Made by a program: the position numbers and the translations under genes. From positions 1,054,001 through 1,118,000 of the forward strand of contig NZ_CP078093.1 of assembly GCF_019203185.1 (NCBI RefSeq): a stretch of DNA of 64,000 nt. Direction: 5' to 3'. Within the stretch, counting starts at the first letter, position 1, and every line of letters begins with the position of its first letter. The DNA is from Crassaminicella indica (GTDB taxonomy: Bacteria > Bacillota > Clostridia > Peptostreptococcales > Thermotaleaceae). Below, one piece after another: positions 16,800 through 25,400 of this stretch. The notes under the pieces are model-generated. The model made no database searches and was not told the origin of the DNA. It worked only from the letters and a program-made list of their open reading frames with translations.

Positions 16800-18257
16800 A
16801 TGAAAAGAGACAGTTTTGGCTCAAGATTAGGAATCTTGGCAGCAGCAGCAGGATCTGCTATAGGATTGGGAAATATATGGAAATTCCCTTTTGTTACAGG
16901 ACAAAATGGGGGAGCAGCATTCATATTAGTTTATTTATTTTGTATTGCACTCATAGGCTTGCCTGTCATGGTATCAGAGTTTGTATTAGGTAGAAAAACA
17001 CAAGCAAATGCAGCAGGTGCTTTCAAAGCAATAGAAAAGGAGAAGCCGTGGTATTTATCGGGATATGTGGCGATTGGAACAGCATTTATCATTTTATCTT
17101 ATTATGCAATGATTGCAGGTTGGATTTTCTCATATATAGGTAGAGCTGCAACTGGCAAATTGATTACTGTAGCTCCAGAAAAGTTAGGAAGTTATTTTGA
17201 AAGTATTATTGGAAGTAATATTGAACCTATGTTTTGTACTTTTTTAGTTATTGCATTTACAGCTTTTATGGTTTTATCAGGGGTTAAGGATGGTATAGAA
17301 AAGTATAGTAAAATATTAATGCCTATTTTATTAGTTATATTAGTAGGACTAATGATTCGTTCTGTAACTTTAGATGGTGCTTCAAAAGGATTGGAATTTT
17401 TATTCAAACCTAATTGGAGTAGTTTAACAACAGAAGGAGTTCTTGAGGCTTTAGGACATGCTTTTTACTCTTTAAGTTTAGGAATGGGAATTATTATAAC
17501 TTATGGTAGTTACATTAATAAAAAGGAAAATATCTTAAAATTAGCACTGCAAGTAACGATTGCAGATACTGTGATTGCGTTGATGGCAGGGACAGTTATT
17601 TTTCCAGCAGTATTTGCATATGGATTGGAACCAAATGCAGGACCAGGACTTATATTTATCACATTGCCAGCAGTATTTAGAGAGATGCCGTTAGGTGCAT
17701 TATTTGAAACATTATTTTTCTTACTTGTAGGGATTGCAGCTCTTACATCTACTATTTCATTATTAGAGGTAGTTGTTGCATTTGTTACAGAGCAGTTTAA
17801 TATTGCAAGAAAGAAAGCAACAGTTTTATTAGCAGCTATTATTTATTTAGTATCTATTCCAAGTGTATTATCTTTTGGTGCATGGAGTGATATAAAAATA
17901 TTTGGAAGAACATTCTTTGATTTATTTGATCAGACAGCATCAAATATACTCCTACCAATCGGTGGTTTATTAGTATGTATCTTTGTAGGATGGGTATGGG
18001 GTTCTGAAAATGCAGTTAAAGAGATTACAAGTAATGGAAAATATCAATTTAACTATCAACGTGCATATGATTTTATTATCAAATTATTAGCTCCTGCTGC
18101 AATTATTGTAATTTTCTTAAATGCAACAGGCTTATTAGACAAGATTGTACCAGCTGAACAAATGAGTACAGTGATGTTTACAGGCTTTGGAGCAATTCTT
18201 TTTGTTGGATTGATACTGTTGAATAAAAAAAATAGAATGAAAAAAGCAGATTTTTAG
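16800..18257 (+). CDS. Neurotransmitter:sodium symporter (NSS) family amino-acid transporter
   Basis: A 485-residue membrane protein with about 12 helices. Helix 1 reads AAAGSAIGLGNIWKFPF, the unwound substrate/sodium-binding helix of the NSS family (LeuT, TnaT, MhsT). FYSLSLGMGIIITYGSY is the matching helix 6. These carriers import hydrophobic or aromatic amino acids with sodium. The T-box leader upstream, with a probable Tyr codon, suggests tyrosine uptake; that is inference. The ATG has GGAAGAAGGA upstream. Confidence 0.95.
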   Translation: MKRDSFGSRLGILAAAAGSAIGLGNIWKFPFVTGQNGGAAFILVYLFCIALIGLPVMVSEFVLGRKTQANAAGAFKAIEKEKPWYLSGYVAIGTAFIILSYYAMIAGWIFSYIGRAATGKLITVAPEKLGSYFESIIGSNIEPMFCTFLVIAFTAFMVLSGVKDGIEKYSKILMPILLVILVGLMIRSVTLDGASKGLEFLFKPNWSSLTTEGVLEALGHAFYSLSLGMGIIITYGSYINKKENILKLALQVTIADTVIALMAGTVIFPAVFAYGLEPNAGPGLIFITLPAVFREMPLGALFETLFFLLVGIAALTSTISLLEVVVAFVTEQFNIARKKATVLLAAIIYLVSIPSVLSFGAWSDIKIFGRTFFDLFDQTASNILLPIGGLLVCIFVGWVWGSENAVKEITSNGKYQFNYQRAYDFIIKLLAPAAIIVIFLNATGLLDKIVPAEQMSTVMFTGFGAILFVGLILLNKKNRMKKADF

Positions 18258-18264
18258 AAATAAA

Positions 18265-18304
18265 CAAAACCCTTGTTATATTTTTACAATAACAAGGGTT
18301 TTTA
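18265..18304 (+). terminator. Intrinsic terminator after NSS gene
   Basis: AAACCCTTGTTAT pairs exactly with ATAACAAGGGTTT, followed by TTT. Confidence 0.9.
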
Positions 18305-18396
18305 CTGTATAGAATTGTAAAGCAATAGGACTTAACCTATAATAGACTTAGGAGAAGAAAAATATGGAAGCATTGTATATGAGAGGAGAAGGTGAA

Positions 18397-19323
18397 ATGA
18401 AAACCTATCAATATTTATTTGGACCTGTACCTTCAAGGAGAATGGGTTTATCTGTAGGAGTGAGTCCTATTCCAAGAAAATACTGTAATTATTCATGTAT
18501 TTACTGTCAGCTTGGAAGGACTAATAAGTTGTCTAATACTCGTGAAAGCTTTTTTGAAATTGAAGAAATTCTAAGCGAATTTAAAGATTATTTAAAGGAA
18601 GAAATAAAATTTGATGTTGTAACAATTGTAGGAGAAGGAGAACCTACCTTGTATAAAGATTTAAAGGAACTCATATTAGGACTTAAGCATTTAACAAAAA
18701 AACCTGTTGCGGTGATTACAAATGGTTCGCTTTTATATAAAAAAGAAGTAAGATCAGCTTTGTATGAGGCAGATATTGTACTTCCTTCTTTAGATGCTTA
18801 TGATGAAGAAAGCTTTAAAAGAATTGACCGTCCTTTTGGAAAAATAAAATTTCAAGATGTATATGATGGACTTATTATTTTTTCAAAGGAATATAAAGGT
18901 CAGTTGTGGATAGAAACTATGATGATAAAAGATATCAATGATGATGAAGCATCTTTATTGAAGATGAAAAATTTATTAAAAAAAATTAATTATGAGAGAT
19001 TATATATCAATACGCCTGTAAGACCTCCTGCGGAAGAGAGGGTAAAGCCTGCATCGAAAGAAGCAATAGAAAGAGCGGTGAAAAGCTTAGGTGGTATATC
19101 TATAGATATGCTACATTCTGAGGGCTTTTTTAGTGAAGAAAAGGATGATTATATGGCGATTCTTAGCATTATTAAGAGGCATCCTATGAATCAATATGAA
19201 ATAGATACCTTTTTAAAGTCTAGAAAATGTGAGAAAACAGAGTATATATTTGAAAAATTGAATAATGATAAAAATGTTGATGTGTTAGACTATAAAGGAT
19301 ATATTACTTATCGTTATAGGTAA
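18397..19323 (+). CDS. Radical SAM protein
   Basis: A 308-residue radical S-adenosylmethionine protein. The [4Fe-4S] motif is CNYSCIYCQLG (CxxxCxxC), preceded by FGPVPSRRMGLSVGV, a segment typical of a radical SAM family of unknown function in Clostridia and archaea. GEGEPTLY is the SAM-binding GGE-like segment, and VITNGSLL the following strand. The last ~70 residues look like a winged-helix-type tail. Substrate is unknown. ATG 18397 follows GGAGAAGGTGA; the ATG at 18364 is less well placed. pdxK follows 16 bp downstream, so the genes are probably cotranscribed. Confidence 0.88.
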   Translation: MKTYQYLFGPVPSRRMGLSVGVSPIPRKYCNYSCIYCQLGRTNKLSNTRESFFEIEEILSEFKDYLKEEIKFDVVTIVGEGEPTLYKDLKELILGLKHLTKKPVAVITNGSLLYKKEVRSALYEADIVLPSLDAYDEESFKRIDRPFGKIKFQDVYDGLIIFSKEYKGQLWIETMMIKDINDDEASLLKMKNLLKKINYERLYINTPVRPPAEERVKPASKEAIERAVKSLGGISIDMLHSEGFFSEEKDDYMAILSIIKRHPMNQYEIDTFLKSRKCEKTEYIFEKLNNDKNVDVLDYKGYITYRYR

Positions 19324-19339
19324 TAAAGGGGGAAGATTT

Positions 19340-20215
19340 ATGCAAAGACCTGTAAAAAGAGTTGCTGCAATCCATGATTTGTCTGGTTTTGGAAGGGCAT
19401 CTTTAACAATGATTATACCTATTCTATCTGCTATGAAGGTTCAAGTTTGTCCTGTTCCTACAGCTGTTTTATCTACTCATACTGGTGGATTTGAAGATTT
19501 TAGTTTTGTAGATTTAACAGATACTATGGAGAGCTATATTCAGCATTGGGCAAAAATAGGAATCGACTTTGATTGTATTTATAGTGGTTTTTTAGGTTCA
19601 ACTAAGCAGATTGATATCGTTTCCAAATTTATAGATTTATTTGGAAATGATGAAAACTTAAAAGTGGTAGATCCAGTTATGGGGGATAATGGAAAGCTGT
19701 ATACAACAATGAATGAGGAAATGGTTAATCGCATGAAAATGCTTATTAAAAAGGCAGATATTATCACGCCTAATTTCACGGAAGCTGCTTATCTGCTAGG
19801 CGAAGCTTATGAAGAAAATATTTCAGAGGATAAAATTAAGGATTGGCTGATTAGATTAGCAGATATGGGGCCTAAAATTGTTATTATTACTAGTGTTCCA
19901 GATCATAAGGGAAGTAAAAAAACAAGTGTGATCGCCTATGATAGGAAGGATCATCGCTTTTGGAAAGTGAGCTGTCTTTATATTCCAGCACATTTTCCTG
20001 GAACAGGAGATGGCTTTACGAGTGTGTTAGTTGGAAGCTTGCTTCAAGGAGATAGTCTGCCTATTGCATTAGATAGAAGTGTGCAGTTTATTACATCTGC
20101 AATACGAGCAAGCTATGGATTTGATTATCCTCAAAGAGAAGGTGTATTATTAGAAAGAGTTCTTGAAAACTTAAACATGCCTGTGTTGATGAGTAGTTAT
20201 GAGTTATTAAAATAA
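19340..20215 (+). CDS. pdxK: Pyridoxamine/pyridoxal kinase
   Basis: A 291-residue ribokinase-fold kinase that phosphorylates vitamin B6 vitamers (salvage to pyridoxal 5'-phosphate) in the cytoplasm. Motifs: AIHDLSGFGRASLT near the start, STHTGGF, GFLGS, VDPVMGDNGKLY and TPNFTEAAYLLG in the middle, and the anion-hole/catalytic motif FPGTGDGFTS with the catalytic Asp. Length is normal for PdxK/PdxY. The ribosome site is GGGGGAAG. It follows the radical SAM gene closely. Confidence 0.92.
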   Translation: MQRPVKRVAAIHDLSGFGRASLTMIIPILSAMKVQVCPVPTAVLSTHTGGFEDFSFVDLTDTMESYIQHWAKIGIDFDCIYSGFLGSTKQIDIVSKFIDLFGNDENLKVVDPVMGDNGKLYTTMNEEMVNRMKMLIKKADIITPNFTEAAYLLGEAYEENISEDKIKDWLIRLADMGPKIVIITSVPDHKGSKKTSVIAYDRKDHRFWKVSCLYIPAHFPGTGDGFTSVLVGSLLQGDSLPIALDRSVQFITSAIRASYGFDYPQREGVLLERVLENLNMPVLMSSYELLK

Positions 20216-20255
20216 ATTTATTTGAATTGGCAAACATTATATGCTACAATGACTT

Positions 20256-20462
20256 TAGTTGATATAGAAAGAATCAAACTATTCATTTTTTAAATTTAAA
20301 AATGAATATTGTAAATAACGTATTTTGCACTGATCCTTTGGACAGGGACAAAAGAAGTTATTAAGGAAATATCTTGGGATAAAAAATTATCCGAGATGTT
20401 TGTTGTGACTTTGTATTGGTACCCTTTTTGTGTCTAATTGGATGCAAAAAGGGTTTTTTGAT
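20256..20462 (+). promoter_or_regulatory. Attenuator-like leader before DUF2520-panB operon
   Basis: A promoter-like pair TTGAAT...TACAAT with 17-bp spacing lies at 20222-20250. About 200 nt of untranslated leader follows. It contains a hairpin at 20376-20398 (TCTTGG..ATAA with TTATCCGAGA) and ends in a strong intrinsic terminator at 20421-20460 (ACCCTTTTTG with CAAAAAGGGT, then TTTTTT). The terminator lies only ~15 bp upstream of the gene start, so the leader must be conditionally read through. The ligand is unknown; the position before panB makes a pantothenate-linked element such as the pan motif worth testing. Confidence 0.6.
20421..20460 (+). terminator. Conditional terminator in the panB-operon leader
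   Basis: ACCCTTTTTG pairs with CAAAAAGGGT and is followed by TTTTTT. It sits directly in front of the TTG start at 20475. Confidence 0.85.
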
Positions 20463-20474
20463 TGGAGGGATAAC

Positions 20475-21335
20475 TTGAAAATAGGATTTGTTGGTGCAGG
20501 TAAGGTAGGGTGTGCATTTGGAACATATTTAAAAAAGCATGGCTTTGAAATTTATGGATATTTTAGCAAAACCTTTGCATCAGCAGAGAGAGCAGCAAGG
20601 CTTACAGAAAGTAAAGCTGTTTTAGACTTGGCTGAACTTGTGAAAAATATCGATATTTTATTCATCACTACAAGTGATGATGCTATAAAAAAGGTGTGTG
20701 ATTATTTAGTAGAAAAAAAATTATTGTCTGAAGGAAAAATACTTGTGCATATGAGTGGGGCAGCTTCTTCGAATATCTTAAAAAATGCAAAGGAGGCAGG
20801 GTGTTTTATATATTCACTTCATCCTCTTCAAGCTTTTGCAGATATTCAAAAGGCTGTAGATGATTTAAAAAATACTTTTTTTAGTATTGAAGGAGATGAA
20901 GAAAAGCTTCATGTATTAGAAAATATATTAAAAACTCTTGGAAATCCTTATTTTAAGCTGACAGATAATCAAAAGAGCATTTATCATATGGCAGCTTGTG
21001 TTGTATCAAATTATTTGGTGACATTGATGGACTATGGTTTGTCTTTATTTGCTTCTATTGGGATTGATGAAAGACAAGGATATAAGGCACTTTATCCTTT
21101 AATAGAAGGAACAATTAAAAATATTGATCGTTTAGGAACGAAGGAGGCTTTGACAGGCCCTATTGCTAGAGGCGATGTAGGAACAATTAAAAATCATATA
21201 GCAGCATTAAAAGATAATGTAGAAGCATTAGATTTTTACAAATTCATGGCATTAAAAACTATAGAACTCGCAAAGAATAAGGATGAAAATAAAGATCTAA
21301 AGGATTTAGAAAATATTTTAAAAGAGGTGGAATAA
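20475..21335 (+). CDS. Rossmann-like / DUF2520 protein (possible ketopantoate reductase substitute)
   Basis: A 286-residue NAD(P)-binding protein. It starts KIGFVGAGKVGCAFG, a GxGxxG Rossmann motif, followed by VDILFITTSDDAI and LVHMSGAASS. The C-terminal half is the helical DUF2520 domain (YHMAACVVSNYLVTLMDYG, LTGPIARGDVGTIKNH). DUF2520 proteins are commonly encoded with panB/panC/panD in Clostridia and are suspected to act as ketopantoate reductases; this is not proven here. TTG 20475 follows GGAGGG. A longer start at 20430 would lie inside the terminator hairpin. panB starts directly at the stop codon. Confidence 0.88.
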   Translation: MKIGFVGAGKVGCAFGTYLKKHGFEIYGYFSKTFASAERAARLTESKAVLDLAELVKNIDILFITTSDDAIKKVCDYLVEKKLLSEGKILVHMSGAASSNILKNAKEAGCFIYSLHPLQAFADIQKAVDDLKNTFFSIEGDEEKLHVLENILKTLGNPYFKLTDNQKSIYHMAACVVSNYLVTLMDYGLSLFASIGIDERQGYKALYPLIEGTIKNIDRLGTKEALTGPIARGDVGTIKNHIAALKDNVEALDFYKFMALKTIELAKNKDENKDLKDLENILKEVE

Positions 21336-22169
21336 ATGGCAAAAAAATTTACTGTAAGTTCATTTCAAAAGGCGAAAAAAGATGGAGAAAAAATATCAAT
21401 GCTTACTGCATATGATTATTCTACGGCAAAGCTTTTAGATGAAGCAGGGGCAGATAGTTTGTTAGTTGGGGACTCATTGGGAATGGTTATGCTTGGTTAT
21501 GAAAATACTTTGCAGGTAACAGTAGATGATATGATTCATCATATCAAGGCTGTTTCAAGAGGAGTAAAAAGAGCTATGGTTGTAGGGGATATGCCATTTT
21601 TATCCTACCATATTTGTGTAGAGGAAAGTGTAAGAAATGCAGGAAGATTAATACAAGAAGGTGGAGCTCATGTGGTAAAGCTTGAAGGTGGACGAGATGT
21701 TATTGATCACGTAAAAGCTATTGTAAAAGCGCAGATTCCTGTGATTGGACATCTAGGACTTACACCTCAATCAATAAATATGTTTGGAGGCTTTAAGGTT
21801 CAAGGAAAGAGTGAAGAAGCAGCAAGAAAAATTCTTGAAGATGCATTATTGCTACAGGAGGCAGGAGTATTTTCACTTGTATTAGAGTGTATTCCAGAGA
21901 AGTTAGCAAAGCTTATCACTGAAAAATTAGATATTCCTACTATAGGCATAGGTGCAGGAAAATATTGTGATGGACAAGTTTTAGTAACGCAGGATATGCT
22001 AGGAATGTATACAGACTTTACACCAAAGTTTGTGAAAAAATATGATAATTTAAATGAGTCTATTGTAGCGGCTACTAAAAAATATATAGAAGAAATCAAT
22101 ACAGGTGTATTTCCAAGTAAAGAGCATACCTTTAAAATTGATGATGAAGTGATTCAAAAGCTATATTAA
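21336..22169 (+). CDS. panB: 3-methyl-2-oxobutanoate hydroxymethyltransferase PanB
   Basis: A 277-residue TIM-barrel enzyme of pantothenate synthesis. It makes ketopantoate from 2-oxoisovalerate and methylene-tetrahydrofolate. Hallmarks are [57 protein letters not shown] and [15 protein letters not shown]. It directly follows the DUF2520 gene (stop and start adjacent; ribosome site GAGGTGG inside the upstream gene). panC and panD are not in the window. Confidence 0.97.
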   Translation: MAKKFTVSSFQKAKKDGEKISMLTAYDYSTAKLLDEAGADSLLVGDSLGMVMLGYENTLQVTVDDMIHHIKAVSRGVKRAMVVGDMPFLSYHICVEESVRNAGRLIQEGGAHVVKLEGGRDVIDHVKAIVKAQIPVIGHLGLTPQSINMFGGFKVQGKSEEAARKILEDALLLQEAGVFSLVLECIPEKLAKLITEKLDIPTIGIGAGKYCDGQVLVTQDMLGMYTDFTPKFVKKYDNLNESIVAATKKYIEEINTGVFPSKEHTFKIDDEVIQKLY

Positions 22170-22174
22170 TAATG

Positions 22175-22217
22175 AAAAAAACCGTTATGCAAATTTATTT
22201 TGTGTAGCGGTTTTTTA
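22175..22217 (+). terminator. Intrinsic terminator after panB
   Basis: AAAAACCGTTATGC pairs, with G-T wobbles, with GTGTAGCGGTTTTTT. Confidence 0.75.
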
Positions 22218-22425
22218 GTATGGAAGCAAAGGTTTATAGCTGATTGATAGACTTGCAAGTGAAAATATATAAAGCTTCATAAATGTTTATACAAATGGTG
22301 TAAATTTTGGTAAAATGGTAAAAAGAAAATTCAGAGATTTGCATGATAAAAATCTGAATATGACATAGAATAATAGATTATAATTAATAGAATAAAATGG
22401 AAACAACTTCAGAAGGAGGGTAAAA

Positions 22426-25400
22426 ATGGAAAATTTATTGGCGAATAGATTGTATGAAAAGATTTCAAAGGAATTGGCATCATTTGATTTTTTGAAAGAG
22501 TATATAGAAGATAGAAATTTCTATAATAAAATAGAAAATATGGTTAACAATAAGGATTTTAGCTGCAATGCTGTATACAATATATGTAAGACAATGATGA
22601 ATGCTTTAGCAGGAGAAGATGCACCAAAGAGCTGGTTGCATTATATTTATCAGTTTGCTCTTAGTAAATCATTTCCATCATCTGTTGAGATTAATCTTAA
22701 AGATAGGCTGGATATGATTTGTAGTATTTATTTAAAGGTATTGAGAATTGTTTTAGAGTTTGAAAAAGAGATGATTGACAGTATATTTACGATTAATTTT
22801 TTGACAGAAGCAGAAGAAAAAGAAGTAGAGAACATTGAGGAATACAAAAAGTTTAAAAAGGCTTTTGGAGAAGATTATATTTATGAGATGATGAGATTAA
22901 GTAAGGAAGTTATTAGAGATTACACAATTGATCACATATGTGCTGTGCATAATCTAGCTATTTTTATAGGAAGACAGCTAAAAGATGCAGGAATTCCTAT
23001 AGATTTAGGGAGAGTTTCGGGGGCAGCGATAGGTCATGATATTGGGAAATTTGGGTGCATAGGAAATGAAAGAAAAAGGACATCTATTCAGCATTATTAT
23101 ACAGATAAATGGTTTGAAAAACACAATATTACATATATTAGAAATATAGCTGTGAATTATTCGACTTGGGATTTAGAGCTTGGAAGTTTATCATTAGAAG
23201 CTCTGATATTGATTTATTGTGATTTTCGTGTAAAAAAGAAAAATAATAGAATTAATATATTGAGTTTAAAGGAATCCTTCGAGTTGATTTTAAAAAAGCT
23301 AGATGAAGGGAAAGAAAAGAAAGTTTATCGGATTTATGGAAAGTTAAAAGATTTTGAAGACTATTTGATTCATATAGGAATCAATACAGATATACAAATG
23401 TCAAAAAAGCGTGTATTAATGAATATGGATAATGTACATTATGCTTTGATGCATGGAAAAGAAGTGATTGAAAATATAAAATATCTAGCTATTCAGCATA
23501 ATATTAATCTAATGCACAAGCTAAGAGATGAAGCCTCTTTAAATGCTATTTTGGAGAGTGCAAGAAGTGAAGAAACGGTGAACAATTTACGAGGCTATCT
23601 TTATGTATTTGAAGAATATTCTACTTACATGACTCAAAAACAAAAAATGATTACTATAAATTTTTTATATGAACATTTAATGCATCATGAGGAGGATATA
23701 AGGAAGCAGTGTGCAAAGATTATGGGAATTCTAATTGCAAATTTTGATGAACAATATAAAAAAGAGGTTCCTAATAATGTAATCCTAAACAATTTTGAAA
23801 TGAGCAGTAGTATGTTGTTAGATAAATATTTACAGCTTTTAATATATCCAGATCCTCAAACTATACCTATTCATCGAATTTATTTAGGACATAGTATTTC
23901 AAATCTCATTCAGTCATTATTTGATAATTGTTCTAGTGATCAAGTATGTGACTATATGAAGATTTTACTAAAATATTATGAAAAAAATTATGAAGATAAA
24001 GAAATGAAGCTGCATTTAATAGAAGCTGCTAGACATTTTCCTCTTAATAGCTGTTCTGATGGTGTTTTAGATAAGCTGATGAAGTTTACTCAGATGATGC
24101 TTTTGAGCAATGATTCTGATTTAAGGCTTTATATTCTTGACACTATTTATGCTTGGATAAAAAACTTTCATGATGATTTTAAAATTATGGATTTCTTTAA
24201 AAATATTATTACGAATGACATTACAAATAATAAATTATTTGTAGAGAATTATCTGCTTTTGAAAATTTCAAAATATATTCCTTTAGAAGTAGAAATGGTT
24301 AAAGATTATAAAGAAGATAAGCAAAAAATATCGGATATGTTTTTAAGCAATTTAAAAGCTTCTATAAGGTCTGTAGTGAAAAAAGTACAGATAGATTTTC
24401 TGCTTCAATATACAATGAAGCATTTAGAACAAACAGGACTTTATACAGCTATACACTATTGCAATATTTTAAAGGTGAGTGCAAGTGAAAGTGTAAGAAA
24501 TCATGCAGGAAATGCACTTCTTTCTATTGTTCCTCATATACCCTTTGAGCAGAGAAATGATGTGGTCATTGAACTGCTTCGCGGTCTTGAGGTAGAAGGA
24601 TATCAATTTGCAAAATATATACCTGATTATCTTGGAAAGCTAATTCTTTATCTAAAGCCTATAGAACTTGATGAATTGATGAAGGAGCTGAGTGGAAAAA
24701 TTAAGCAAGCTAGTCCACAAACTAATACTCTGCTTCTTAAAACAGTAGGAGTTGCTATTGAAAATTATCATAAATATAAAGCTTTATTTAAAGAGGAAGA
24801 AGCAAAATATAATACTCGTTTTATAAAGATGCTCGGTATTTTGCAAAATGGACTGCTGCATTATAATAACCAGGTGAAGCAGGCTGCCTTTCGAGTGATT
24901 GGAAAGGATGTTTTTGGTTCAAAGCTGCTTACTCTAGAGCAGAAGAATAATATTTTTAGATTGAGTGCAAAAAAATTACTTACTCTAATAGGAGATGAAA
25001 AAGAAGAGAATCAATTAACCTTTTTTACCCATGCTGGAGGACTTAACCATATTTATAGATTTATATCGGATTATACCTTTTATAAAGGAAAAATATCATT
25101 AAAGACAGCAGAGAAGGTTGCTTTTTTTCCTGGAACCTTCGACCCTTTTTCTTTAGGGCATAAAGCAATTGCAAGAGAAATTCGCTCTCTTGGCTTTGAG
25201 GTGTATTTGGCAGTAGATGAATTTTCTTGGTCTAAAAAAACGCAGCCGCATTTTATGAGAAGAAATATTATAAAAATGTCTATTGCAGATGAATTAGGGA
25301 TTTATTTATATCCACAAGATATACCTGTAAATATAGCGAATCCATATGATTTAAAGAGATTAAGAGAATCTTTTCCGTATTCAGATGTGTATATTGTTGT

